From Streptomyces roseifaciens (GTDB taxonomy: Bacteria > Actinomycetota > Actinomycetes > Streptomycetales > Streptomycetaceae): a stretch of 64,000 bases of DNA. Each line of letters begins with the position of its first letter. Position 1 is the stretch's first letter. The notes below the pieces were generated by a model, which saw only the letters and a list, made by a program, of their open reading frames with translations, was not told where the DNA came from and searched no databases. Location: contig NZ_LNBE01000003.1 in NCBI RefSeq assembly GCF_001445655.1, forward strand, positions 2,276,530 through 2,340,529, given 5' to 3'. The position numbers and the translations under genes were made by a program. Shown here one piece after another: positions 35,467 to 44,682 of this stretch.

Positions 35467-36546
35467 ATGACGGGGGCCTGGGACAAGGCGCGCGTAGTGG
35501 AGCTGGCACGACAGCTGAGGGGAGCGGAGACCGGCGGCTGGAGCGGGCCGGCACTGCGAGCAGTGGTGGAAGGTCTCGGCTGGCAGTGGGAAGAGGGCGC
35601 TGCCGGGCCGCGACTGGTCATGGGCACGCAGCCGGACGCTTCCCCGCAGTGGACGCCCCGGCTGCGCCCGGTGGACCGCTTCGAGAAGGACTATGTGCAC
35701 GGCGGCGAGGAGTACGTCGGGCTGTATGTGCCCGTCGCTCTGCCGGAGGGCGGCGCGGCGGGGAAGGCCGCGGCCTTCCGGGAGGTTGCCGAGGCGCTGA
35801 CGGAAGAGTTCGGCTCTGCCCACATCATGGGGGCATACGGCGACCCCGGGCCGTTCTACGACTCCGCCCCGCTGTGGGGCAGTCCGTTCCTCCGCTGGCG
35901 TGAGCGGGAGAACACGCTGGAGCTGCACGCCGGCGAGCACGGCCCCGAGCTGCTGCTCCAGCCGACCGATCCGGTGGAGAACTGGTTCTGGCGGCAGGGA
36001 CACGGTGAGGACTACGCCCTCGGCGGGTTCTTCGGCAGCCGACGTGACCCGGCCAACGCGGGCCTGGGCTTCCCCGGCCGCTGGCGCACCGACGACTGGG
36101 ACGTCTTCTCCCACACCCTCGGCGACTTCCTCGGCACTCTCCCCGCCGAGACCCACGCTCTCGGCATCGAGCTGGACTTCGGCTTCCACGCTCTGGTGCC
36201 CGGTACCTATGGCCCGATCTTGTTCAACCTCCTCTGCGGCGAACGACTGGAGATCATCTACGACCCGGAGCGACTCGGAGAGGGCGTCACCGATCCGAGC
36301 TCCTTCGGCTGGATCCCGCACGCCACCCGCCCGGCCGCCCTGGACCACTGGCACGAGGCCCCCTTCCACTCGGGGGACTTCGGCATCGGCGAGGTGGACG
36401 GCCGCCGACTGGCCCGCATGATGGTCGACACCCTGCGCGACCTGGGCGTCTCCTCCCCGAAGGACCTCAGCCTGACCGACCACGCGCAGCAGGTGGGGGA
36501 CTATCACATCGACTACTACGGCCTCACCCTGCAGGAGAACCCCTAG
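35467..36546 (+). CDS. Hypothetical protein of a Streptomyces family (possibly DUF6301-like)
   Basis: This 359-residue soluble, acidic protein follows a strong ribosome site (GAGGAG six bases before ATG). Aromatic-rich blocks recur (PVENWFWRQGHGEDYALGGF, WRTDDWDVFSHTLGDFLG). It starts ARVVELARQLRGAETGGWSG, which recalls DUF6301 proteins, but I am not sure. No catalytic motif or membrane span is seen. A hairpin at 36575 follows. Confidence 0.65.
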   Translation: MTGAWDKARVVELARQLRGAETGGWSGPALRAVVEGLGWQWEEGAAGPRLVMGTQPDASPQWTPRLRPVDRFEKDYVHGGEEYVGLYVPVALPEGGAAGKAAAFREVAEALTEEFGSAHIMGAYGDPGPFYDSAPLWGSPFLRWRERENTLELHAGEHGPELLLQPTDPVENWFWRQGHGEDYALGGFFGSRRDPANAGLGFPGRWRTDDWDVFSHTLGDFLGTLPAETHALGIELDFGFHALVPGTYGPILFNLLCGERLEIIYDPERLGEGVTDPSSFGWIPHATRPAALDHWHEAPFHSGDFGIGEVDGRRLARMMVDTLRDLGVSSPKDLSLTDHAQQVGDYHIDYYGLTLQENP

Positions 36547-36574
36547 CCAAGCAGCGCCACGGTGGCGCACCACC

Positions 36575-36608
36575 ACGGTGCACGGCGGGCCGACCCGCCG
36601 TGCACCGT
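36575..36608. terminator. Strong hairpin between convergent genes
   Basis: ACGGTGCACGGCGGG (36575-36589) and its perfect 15-base complement (36594-36608) flank a 4-base loop. It lies between the gene ending at 36546 and the convergent caspase gene ending at 36682. Confidence 0.85.
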
Positions 36609-36681
36609 CCGCTCCCGTACCTCCCAGGAGGTGAGGGGCGCGAAGCGTAGCCACGCCCAGAAGCCGGTCAGGTGCAGCCGT

Positions 36682-38985
36682 TCAGTCACTGCCGGAGACT
36701 GCGGGGCGGCTCCTCGACGCGCGGGATGTGCGGTGCTTCCGCCACATCAGTACGGCGATCCAGACCTGCACGATCGCTCCCGCGGTGAAGGCCAGTAGGC
36801 CCAGCTGTATCTGTTTCGTCAGGAAGAGAGTGACTGCCGCTGCGGTGGTCAGCAGTGCCATCGCCGCACACCATGTACGGACCCACCAGCGGCGGAGGGG
36901 CCAGGGATCGTCCCACGTGAGAGCACACATGAGCCCGCACGCGCCTGCACTTGCGAGCGAGACGAGCACCACCGCATAGCCGATGGCTGTCGGGAGGACG
37001 TACCCATAGGGCATCTGGAAGAGCCATACGTCGCGGGAGCTCTGATAGACGGGCAACAACAGGGCGAGGACCATCAGCACTGCCGCCCCCAGGAACGGCC
37101 GGGCGTAGAGCCGAGTCGCCTCCAGAGCCGCTTCCGGCGAGGTGTTGACCACCGACGACCGGTGCAGTCGCACCGCGGCGATGACCTGGAGTACGGTGCC
37201 GGAGACAAGGGCGAGCGCTCCGAGCGGAAGGCGGGACGTCGCCCCGAGCGCGAAGAGGACGCTGACAAGGCACAGCACTGCCAACGCCGTCAGCAACGCC
37301 ACCGCACCGCACCACTGACGCAAGCGCCGCCGGCGAACGTGAGCGGACCCGCGGACGATGAGGGTGCCTGTCACCGCACAGCTGATGACGCTGATGACAA
37401 TCAGCGCAAAGGTCACGAAACCGCTCAGCGGCTGAAGCGGTTGGTACTCCCTCGCGAGGCTGACGAGCCAGATGGATTCGCCGTTCCTGCTTGTACCCAG
37501 CGGTACGACGAATGCGAGGCACATCAGCGCCGCCGTCCAGAAGAACGGCCAAGCCTGCACGACGGGAATTTCGGGCTCGCGTCTCGGCTGCTCCACCGGC
37601 TTCGGTTCGGGTTCGGGTTCGGGTTCCGGTTCTGGTTCTGGTTTGGGTTCTGGTTCTGCGTCTTTCGCCGGCTTCGTATCCGTAGCCGGTGGTTCCGTCG
37701 TGTCGGCGGTGTCACGGCTCATGCCCTGGACCTGGACCTGCACGTCCAGCTGACCGGTTACTGTCTGCAGGGTCAGGGTTCCCGTGTGCTCCCCCTTCTC
37801 CTGCACTTTCGCGGTCAGTTCGAGTCCATCGGTTGCGCACCGTGTCGTCAGCCAGGGCGCTGCGCTTGCACGCAAGGTGGCCAGTACGACTGGCGGGCCC
37901 TCCACCTCGAGGTGCGCCGGCTCTCCAGGCTCGCCCACCGGCACCTGTCCCAGGTCGACGGCCGAGGTCGCCGTCCTCGGCCGTGCCTGCTCAAGTGCCC
38001 GGGCGGCACTGTCCGCCACCCGGCGGCTGTCGTCGCGCTCCAGCCGGGAGAGCGCCTCATGTGCCGAGAGGGCGAGGCCCAGGTCGGTCCCTTGCAGCAC
38101 CGTGTTCAGGTCGTTCACGGCCCACAACTTCCGTTCACGACTGTCGGATTCGATTGCCGTGGCCAGCGCGTCGGGCAAGGGGGAAGCCTGGGTGGCGCGC
38201 GGCCTCGAACGTGCGATGGGGAGGTCTCCGTGGCCGCCGAAGAGCCACAGCTGCGGCGTCTGGCGGCAGGCCAGCCCGTCCAGCCGCTCGCTCACGTAGT
38301 CCGCCAGCTCGGCCAGGCCGATGCAGCCGTCCCCGTCGCGATCGGCCTCCCCGCTGCGCAGCCCGTGTACCAGCGCACCGGTGAACATCGACGGCCCTCC
38401 GGCCGCCGCGCCGGGCTTGCCGACCACGGGGTGGTCACCCTCGAATGCGTACTCCACCGCACTGGAGGCGGTGAAGACGGCTCGCCCCCGCTTGGCCTTC
38501 GTGCGTTGCAGGTCGGTGAAGCTCTCCTCGACGTGTACGTCCGTGCCCGCCCGGGCGAACATGCCGCGCTCGAAAGCGCCGGCGTAGCAGCAGTCCAGGA
38601 AGACCACAGCGCACTGGGCGCGGCTGTCGAGCATCTGCTCGCTCACGAACTCGGCGGGTACGGCGGTCGACGCGAGGCGTGTCCGGTTGGTGTCGGTAGC
38701 GGCGAGGAAGAGCTTGCCCGCGCTGTTCTTGACCCCGTGGCAGGAGAAGTGGAGCAGCAGCGTGTCCTTGGGGGATCTGTCCGCGAAGAAGTCCTCCACC
38801 GCCGTGCGCAGGCGCTGGACGGGCGGATCGGCCAGTACCTCGACGTCGAAGTCACCGATGGTCTCGTCGCCGAGCACGTCGACGAGCTCCTCCGCATCCT
38901 GTGCGGGCGCCCGCAGGGCACCCAGACCCACGTCGCCGTAGGTGCCGGTCACCACGACGAGGGCGTGCCTGTTCGGATCGTTCAT
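36682..38985 (-). CDS. Membrane-anchored caspase-like (C14) protease
   Basis: This 767-residue protein starts with a caspase fold (about 1-260): LLLHFSCHG with His83 and FLDCCYAGAF with the catalytic Cys at about 133, both correctly placed. A calcium-site-like DRDGDGCIGLAEL follows. Residues about 260-430 are soluble, with a HEAT-like or bulk region, then a Glu-Pro repeat spacer (EPEPKPEPEPEPEPEPEPKP). The C-terminal 290 residues hold eight membrane spans that look like a duplicated four-span unit. It overlaps the small upstream gene by 4 bases. Caspases of this kind often act in bacterial conflict or suicide systems; that role here is inference. Confidence 0.85.
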   Translation of the reverse strand: MNDPNRHALVVVTGTYGDVGLGALRAPAQDAEELVDVLGDETIGDFDVEVLADPPVQRLRTAVEDFFADRSPKDTLLLHFSCHGVKNSAGKLFLAATDTNRTRLASTAVPAEFVSEQMLDSRAQCAVVFLDCCYAGAFERGMFARAGTDVHVEESFTDLQRTKAKRGRAVFTASSAVEYAFEGDHPVVGKPGAAAGGPSMFTGALVHGLRSGEADRDGDGCIGLAELADYVSERLDGLACRQTPQLWLFGGHGDLPIARSRPRATQASPLPDALATAIESDSRERKLWAVNDLNTVLQGTDLGLALSAHEALSRLERDDSRRVADSAARALEQARPRTATSAVDLGQVPVGEPGEPAHLEVEGPPVVLATLRASAAPWLTTRCATDGLELTAKVQEKGEHTGTLTLQTVTGQLDVQVQVQGMSRDTADTTEPPATDTKPAKDAEPEPKPEPEPEPEPEPEPKPVEQPRREPEIPVVQAWPFFWTAALMCLAFVVPLGTSRNGESIWLVSLAREYQPLQPLSGFVTFALIVISVISCAVTGTLIVRGSAHVRRRRLRQWCGAVALLTALAVLCLVSVLFALGATSRLPLGALALVSGTVLQVIAAVRLHRSSVVNTSPEAALEATRLYARPFLGAAVLMVLALLLPVYQSSRDVWLFQMPYGYVLPTAIGYAVVLVSLASAGACGLMCALTWDDPWPLRRWWVRTWCAAMALLTTAAAVTLFLTKQIQLGLLAFTAGAIVQVWIAVLMWRKHRTSRASRSRPAVSGSD

Positions 38986-39320
38986 CGGTCCGCCTTCCCG
39001 GCGGCGCAGGACGCGATCCACGCGTCGGCCCGCGCGTCCACCAGGCGCCGCTTCTCCTCGGATGAAACGTCCGGGGGTTCGAGGACAGGGCGGTTGCCGT
39101 CGATCTCCAGAACGCTGCGCAGCTCACGGGCCCGGGCCCGCCGTACGCCGATTCTGGTGCGCGGGCACGTGCACGCGCACACGCAGGCCAGACAGGCCCT
39201 GGGATGCCCGATACAGCCCACGTCCAGCTGCAGCAGGCCTTCCTGGAGAACGTCGGATTCCCAGTACAGGGACCCGGTGTCCTCTTCGGATTCCTGGATG
39301 ACGATGCGCAGCTCTGCCAT
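38982..39320 (-). CDS. Small protein coupled to the caspase gene
   Basis: This 112-residue protein is encoded directly upstream with a 4-base overlap (ATGA), so it is probably a partner. The N-terminus (MAELRIVIQESEEDTGSLYW) looks like the first strands of small effector-associated components found with caspases. The middle is unusually Cys-rich (CLACVCACTC). It ends with a helical region. I cannot name the family with confidence. GAGGCG precedes the ATG. Confidence 0.6.
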   Translation of the reverse strand: MAELRIVIQESEEDTGSLYWESDVLQEGLLQLDVGCIGHPRACLACVCACTCPRTRIGVRRARARELRSVLEIDGNRPVLEPPDVSSEEKRRLVDARADAWIASCAAGKADR

Positions 39321-39586
39321 TACGGCGCCTCGCCCGAACGCTAACGGCTTGTACCACCGTGCGGCACGCGCCTCTCAGTCCAGTCTCGCACTTAACCCGA
39401 GACCCAGGACAACGGTGGTGATTTCACAGACCAAACATTCGGTTGGCCAGAGTTGCAGGCTGCCTGCCCGAGCGGTGTGCAGCAGCACGCGCCGCACATC
39501 AAGGGCATCCGTCACTTGATCGGCCGCGATCGTCCAGCGGAAAAGCAGCCGCGCCGTCTGCGGCGGAGATGAGACCATGCGGTGTC

Positions 39587-40126
39587 ATGGCAGATGACAA
39601 CACCAGTGTGTTTCAGGTGGGCCAAACGGGCCTCATCGTAAGAATCCCGGAGGCAGAGCCGGCCGTCCGCAGGTGGCGTGATCGGTTCGATCCCTCAGCC
39701 GAGGCCGGGGTTCCAGCGCATGTCACCATTCTCTTCCCGTTCCTTGACGAGAGCCGGATGGATTCGCTGGTCTACTCCACTCTCGTGGACGTTTTGGGAA
39801 GTCACCAGGCGTTCAGCCTACGGTTCCAGCGGTGCGGACGACTCCCGGAGGTGCTGTATCTCGTCCCCGAGCCCGACACGCCGTTGCGGCAGCTCACCGA
39901 GGCGATCGCTGAACGATGGCCCGAGGCTCCGCCCTACGGCGGCCGGTTCGACGAGACCGTGCCGCATCTGACCATCGCTCAAGGCCAGGACGAAGTCGTC
40001 CTGGAAGAGATCGAAGCCGACCTCCTCGGCAGGCTTCCCTTCACCGCCCACGCCTCATCGGTCGTCCTCATGGCGTACGACGGCACGACGTGGCAGGAAC
40101 GAGCGTCCTTCGCGCTCGGAGAATAA
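39587..40126 (+). CDS. 2'-5' RNA ligase family (2H phosphoesterase) protein
   Basis: This 179-residue protein has both 2H motifs: AHVTILFPF near residue 44 and PHLTIAQGQ near 127, about 80 residues apart as expected. It should act on cyclic or 2'-5' phosphodiesters of RNA or nucleotides. It is only distantly like the family member at 8897. The ATG at 39587 is chosen as the last start before the fold. A start six codons upstream is also possible. It is a single-gene unit. Confidence 0.8.
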   Translation: MADDNTSVFQVGQTGLIVRIPEAEPAVRRWRDRFDPSAEAGVPAHVTILFPFLDESRMDSLVYSTLVDVLGSHQAFSLRFQRCGRLPEVLYLVPEPDTPLRQLTEAIAERWPEAPPYGGRFDETVPHLTIAQGQDEVVLEEIEADLLGRLPFTAHASSVVLMAYDGTTWQERASFALGE

Positions 40127-40420
40127 ACAGCGCGCATGGGATCCGGCGGTCCAGTCAGCCGGCTCTGTTGGCACAGCCAGAGGCTTCCGGTCACGGCGGA
40201 CGTGGAACCCCAGGCCGGCCTCAGGCTTCGGCTCCGGCCAAGCGGGGGAGGTGATGTCGAGTCAAATCCTCTGAGCTCGTGATCTGTTGTGTCGCGTATA
40301 CCCGGTCCTACGGCCCTCGCCGCCTACCGATCCCGCCCCGGCGATCTACCCGGATGGCGGCCTTCCACCGGGTCACCGGCGGGAACATATGCGGAAGCTG
40401 CGAAGGTGAGGAGCGTCTGT

Positions 40421-40891
40421 ATGGCGAAGAACTCCGTCGTACGCCAGAAGGGCGACGGCGACGCATTCTGGATGCTGAACGGTCTCTATGAGGTCAAGGC
40501 GTCCGGTGACGAAACCAACGGTGAGATGACCGTCATGGAGATGACCATTCCGGAGGGAGGGGGCCCACCACCGCATGTCCATCCCGGAACCGAGAGTGTC
40601 TACGTTGTCGAGGGGACTCTGCGCTACCACATCGGCGACGAGACGTTCGAAGGCGGCCCCGGATCGTTCTTTCACATCCCCGCGGGAACCCTGGAGCGAT
40701 TCGAACCTACGAGCACGGTCCGTATGGTAATCACCTATACGCCGGGTGGAATCGACAAGTTCTTCGCTGAAGCCGGTGAACCGGCCCAGCGACGCGAGCT
40801 GCCACCGCCGTCGGCCACTCCGCCGGACGTCGAGCGCCTGGTGGAGATCGGCCGCCGGTACGGCATCGACATGAGGCCCGATCAGACCTGA
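40421..40891 (+). CDS. Cupin domain protein
   Basis: This 156-residue single-cupin protein has motif 1 at GGPPPHVHPGTESVYVVEG (residues 47-65, metal ligands two His and Glu) and motif 2 at GSFFHIPAGTLERF (about 86-99, with the His). It may be a small metal-dependent dioxygenase, isomerase or binding protein. The substrate is unknown. AGGAG lies seven bases before the ATG. The upstream 290 bases hold nothing recognisable. Confidence 0.85.
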   Translation: MAKNSVVRQKGDGDAFWMLNGLYEVKASGDETNGEMTVMEMTIPEGGGPPPHVHPGTESVYVVEGTLRYHIGDETFEGGPGSFFHIPAGTLERFEPTSTVRMVITYTPGGIDKFFAEAGEPAQRRELPPPSATPPDVERLVEIGRRYGIDMRPDQT

Positions 40892-41262
40892 GAATTGTCC
40901 CGCGCTGTCAGCCTCTGCCCGCCCGTGCTCGTACTAGGGCAGCTCGGAGCACGGCACGAGGTGGCGCCGGGCCATTTTCGCCGCCCGCCGCCCGCCGCCG
41001 GGTGGGGGCGAGGATCTCGTCCCGGCCCACCGGTCTGCGATCTTTGATCAACGCCGTTGGCGGCGCCAGGCAGCAAGCGTCGCGAACTTTCTCCGATGCA
41101 GGCCAGATGAGAAACGCCCGCGGAGTCCAACTGAAGCCAGACCCTATGGCTGTGTCCCCGCAGTGGTCGAGCTGCACGTGTCCAGGCGGACCAACCGTCT
41201 CAGTATTGCCGCGTCATCACGGCATTGGACCAGGCGGATGTCGCCATGAAATCCTGCATAGC
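40892..41262. other. Intergenic stretch, nothing recognised
   Basis: No gene with a family resemblance or ribosome site is seen on either strand. A minus-strand frame (SFSWTPRAFLIWPASE near 41120) looks mildly protein-like and may be a relic. The end of the stretch includes TGCATA just before the next ATG. Confidence 0.4.
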
Positions 41263-41751
41263 ATGCGCGTTCTGGACATCCTTATACCCTTCGCTCAGAC
41301 CGGCCGCATTGGCGCGGTGCGCATAGGAGCCCAACTCAAGGACGTCATCGTGGAGTTGGGGCCGCCGTGGGCGGAAGGCTCCTCGGTCGGAGCCGGCGGG
41401 GTGCCGTATCTGTACGCGTACGGATGTCTGGAGGTCGCCACCTGCCATGCCCGCTGCCAGATGATCGAGTCGATCGTCGTCCAGACGGACTGGGTCACGA
41501 TGGAATGGCCGTCACGGGAGTCGGGCCGGGCGGAGAGGTTTCCCGGTGGTCCCACGTACAGCGAAGTTCTGCGGGCGCTGAGCGAGGCCGGATGTTCCTG
41601 GGGCGTCTACGAGCCGCTGACTCTTGGGGATCAGTGTGCGATCCGTGTCCCCGCCTCGGGCGCAATCTTCGTCTTCACCACTGAGGACGTGGAAGAGCCC
41701 GTGCTCTGCAACGTGTCGGTGGCCGACCACCGCCCCCACTCCTGCGGATAG
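41263..41751 (+). CDS. Hypothetical protein, immunity-protein-like size
   Basis: This 162-residue soluble protein includes VRIGAQLKDVIVELGPPWAE and YLYAYGCLEVATCHARCQMI, a beta-rich pattern seen in small actinobacterial immunity-like families. I cannot name one. The ATG at 41263 is the first start of the protein-like part, and TGCATA just before it suggests a leaderless or very short leader. It is a single-gene unit. Confidence 0.6.
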   Translation: MRVLDILIPFAQTGRIGAVRIGAQLKDVIVELGPPWAEGSSVGAGGVPYLYAYGCLEVATCHARCQMIESIVVQTDWVTMEWPSRESGRAERFPGGPTYSEVLRALSEAGCSWGVYEPLTLGDQCAIRVPASGAIFVFTTEDVEEPVLCNVSVADHRPHSCG

Positions 41752-41874
41752 GGACCGTCCGGCGAGTCAGCTGCGGAGCCGGAGACGTACAGCAGCAACA
41801 GTCGCGGTGCCCCGGAGCGGGTCCGCGGGTGCCCGCCGCTCGTCGCGTGTGGAGGTGGCGTCGTTCATGGCGGG

Positions 41875-41905
41875 TTGACATGGAGTGCGATCCAACACCT
41901 AGCTT
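41875..41905 (+). promoter_or_regulatory. MerR-type promoter of the aldo/keto reductase gene
   Basis: TTGACA (41875-41880) and TAGCTT (41900-41905) are separated by 19 bp, the long spacer typical of MerR-controlled promoters. The spacer opens with TGGAGTGCGATCCA, an imperfect palindrome close to a common MerR operator (TGGAGTGCACTCCA). No MerR gene is adjacent. Confidence 0.6.
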
Positions 41906-41940
41906 CCTGGCAGATGGTTCAGAGCTCAGGAGGCAACACC

Positions 41941-42927
<987 letters not shown>

Positions 42928-42984
42928 GCCCGCCGCGGCTCCCCTCCCCGGGGCCGTGAGAGTGGTGAGAGGGCTTGCGGATGC

Positions 42985-43473
42985 TCAGTCCGGCTTCGGC
43001 CGCGAGCGCAGGTGACGCATCTGGGTGTGGCTGAGGTCGTGTGCCCGTCGCATGTGCCGGGTGATCACCTCGAGCTCGTCCTCGGTGTGGCTGTCGAGAA
43101 GCGCGTGCCAGGCCGGAGCGAGGTCGTCCCACACTGCGGTGACCCGGGCGATGCGCTCGGGCACCGGGGTGACCAGGACCCTGCGGCGGTCCTGGCTGTC
43201 GGGTGTGCGGGCCACGTAGCCGCCCCGTTCGAGCCGGTCCACCAGCCGGGTGGCCGAGCCCGTGGTCAGACCGGTCAGGTCGGCGATCTGCCTGACAGTG
43301 AGCGGCTCGGGCTCGGCGGTCAGGAGGCTCAGGCACTGCACGTCCGTCGGATGCAGGTCGAGGTGATCGGCGACAGCTTGGTTGAACAGCGCATACGCCG
43401 CCAGGTAGCGGCGGGACTCCGTCGACAACTCCTCGTAGAGCCGGGACCGGCGCGAGTCCGTCACGTGGATCAC
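42985..43473 (-). CDS. MarR family transcriptional regulator
   Basis: This 162-residue protein has a winged helix at about residues 35-105 (LHPTDVQCLSLLTAEPEPLT, VRQIADLTGLTTGSATRLVD, then RLERGGYVARTPDSQDRRRV), the MarR signature with the DxRxxR wing. It should repress the divergent NmrA-like gene and itself through the palindromes at 43481-43544. Two GTG starts (43473 and 43464) are possible. Confidence 0.9.
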   Translation of the reverse strand: MIHVTDSRRSRLYEELSTESRRYLAAYALFNQAVADHLDLHPTDVQCLSLLTAEPEPLTVRQIADLTGLTTGSATRLVDRLERGGYVARTPDSQDRRRVLVTPVPERIARVTAVWDDLAPAWHALLDSHTEDELEVITRHMRRAHDLSHTQMRHLRSRPKPD

Positions 43474-43480
43474 ACTCCCA

Positions 43481-43544
43481 ATCGCTGCGCGGCGCAGCGA
43501 TATCTCGTAGTCTTCTGCGTGGCGCAGTTAATGCGCCACGCAGA
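43481..43544. promoter_or_regulatory. Paired palindromic operators, MarR/NmrA divergent promoter
   Basis: ATCGCTGCGC-G-GCGCAGCGAT (43481-43501) is a perfect 21-bp palindrome. A second palindrome has 13-base arms, TCTGCGTGGCGCA (43514-43526) and its complement (43532-43544), with a 5-base spacer. Both contain the element CTGCG(C/T)GGCGCAG. This is a strong candidate operator set for the adjacent MarR protein. Confidence 0.8.
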
Positions 43545-43567
43545 CATTCTACTTCTCAGGGAGAACC

Positions 43568-44449
43568 ATGCTCACCGTCGCCGTCACCGGGGCCACCGGA
43601 GCCCAGGGCGGAGCCACCGCCCGCGCGCTACTGGCCGCCGGTCACCGGGTACGCGCCCTCACCCGCCGGCCCGACTCGCCCGCTGCCCACGCCCTGCGCC
43701 GCCTGGGAGCCGACGTGCACCACGCCGACTTCGAGGACAGCACGACCCTCGAGGCCGCCCTCGCCGGCGCCGACTCCCTCTTCGCGGTCACCACCCCCTT
43801 CGGCACCGACACCGCCACCGAAACCCGGCAGGGCAAAGCCCTCGTCGACGCTGCGGCAGCCGCCCGCCTCGGGCACATCGTGTTCACCTCAGCAGCCCAC
43901 GCCGACCGCAGCACCGGCGTCCCGCACTACGAGAGCAAGCGCCGGATCGAGCAGCACCTGCGCACATCCCGCGTGCCCTGGACGGTGATCGCCCCGGCCG
44001 CCTTCATGGACAACTACGCCGGCGGCTGGACCCTCGACGGACTGCGCGACGGCACCTTCGCCTGGCCCATGCCCGCCGACCGGCCGCTCACCCTCATCCC
44101 CGCCGCCGACATCGGCACCTTCGCCGCCCTGGCCCTCCAGCGCCGCGAGGAATTCAACGCCCAGCGCATCGACATCGCCTCCGACGAACGCACCCCCGCC
44201 CAGATCGCACAATCCCTCGCGGAGGCCACCGGCCGTCCGGTCGCCCACCACGAGGTCCCCCTGGACCACGTCCGGACCCGCTCCACCGACCTGGCAGCCA
44301 TGTTCGAGTACTTCACCACCTCAGGCCTCGACGTCGATGTCGCCGGACTGCGCCGCGACTACCCCGAAGCCGGCTGGCACAGCTTCTCCGACTGGGCCGC
44401 CGGCCAGGACTGGACCGCGCTCCTGTCCGCCGCACCTTCACACCGGTGA
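43568..44449 (+). CDS. NmrA-like NAD(P)-binding protein
   Basis: This 293-residue protein has the Rossmann motif VTGATGAQGG at residues 6-15 and the pattern of NmrA/QorB-like atypical short-chain reductases (VRALTRRPDS, HADFEDSTTLEAALAGADSL, YESKRRIEQHL, PAAFMDNY). It may be a redox sensor or quinone reductase. GGGAG lies just before the ATG. Divergent MarR and the shared operators suggest induction by an aromatic or oxidant signal. Confidence 0.88.
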   Translation: MLTVAVTGATGAQGGATARALLAAGHRVRALTRRPDSPAAHALRRLGADVHHADFEDSTTLEAALAGADSLFAVTTPFGTDTATETRQGKALVDAAAAARLGHIVFTSAAHADRSTGVPHYESKRRIEQHLRTSRVPWTVIAPAAFMDNYAGGWTLDGLRDGTFAWPMPADRPLTLIPAADIGTFAALALQRREEFNAQRIDIASDERTPAQIAQSLAEATGRPVAHHEVPLDHVRTRSTDLAAMFEYFTTSGLDVDVAGLRRDYPEAGWHSFSDWAAGQDWTALLSAAPSHR

Positions 44450-44682
44450 CAGCGAAGCAGCAATCAGCACCGACTCCCGTCCGTGACGCCGTGGGATGCC
44501 GTAGCCGCCCTTACGACCCGACCCGCGTGGGCAGGACTTCCGCCACTGGGTACGACCGTTACGGCGGCGGTACCGGCTCCGAGGCCATTAGCGAGGCCAT
44601 GCCGGGTACCCCCGATAGCTCACGGCGCCGACGGCGCGGGCTGCAAGTGGACCGCTGAGGCTCCACGGGGGAGTCTGTAGAC

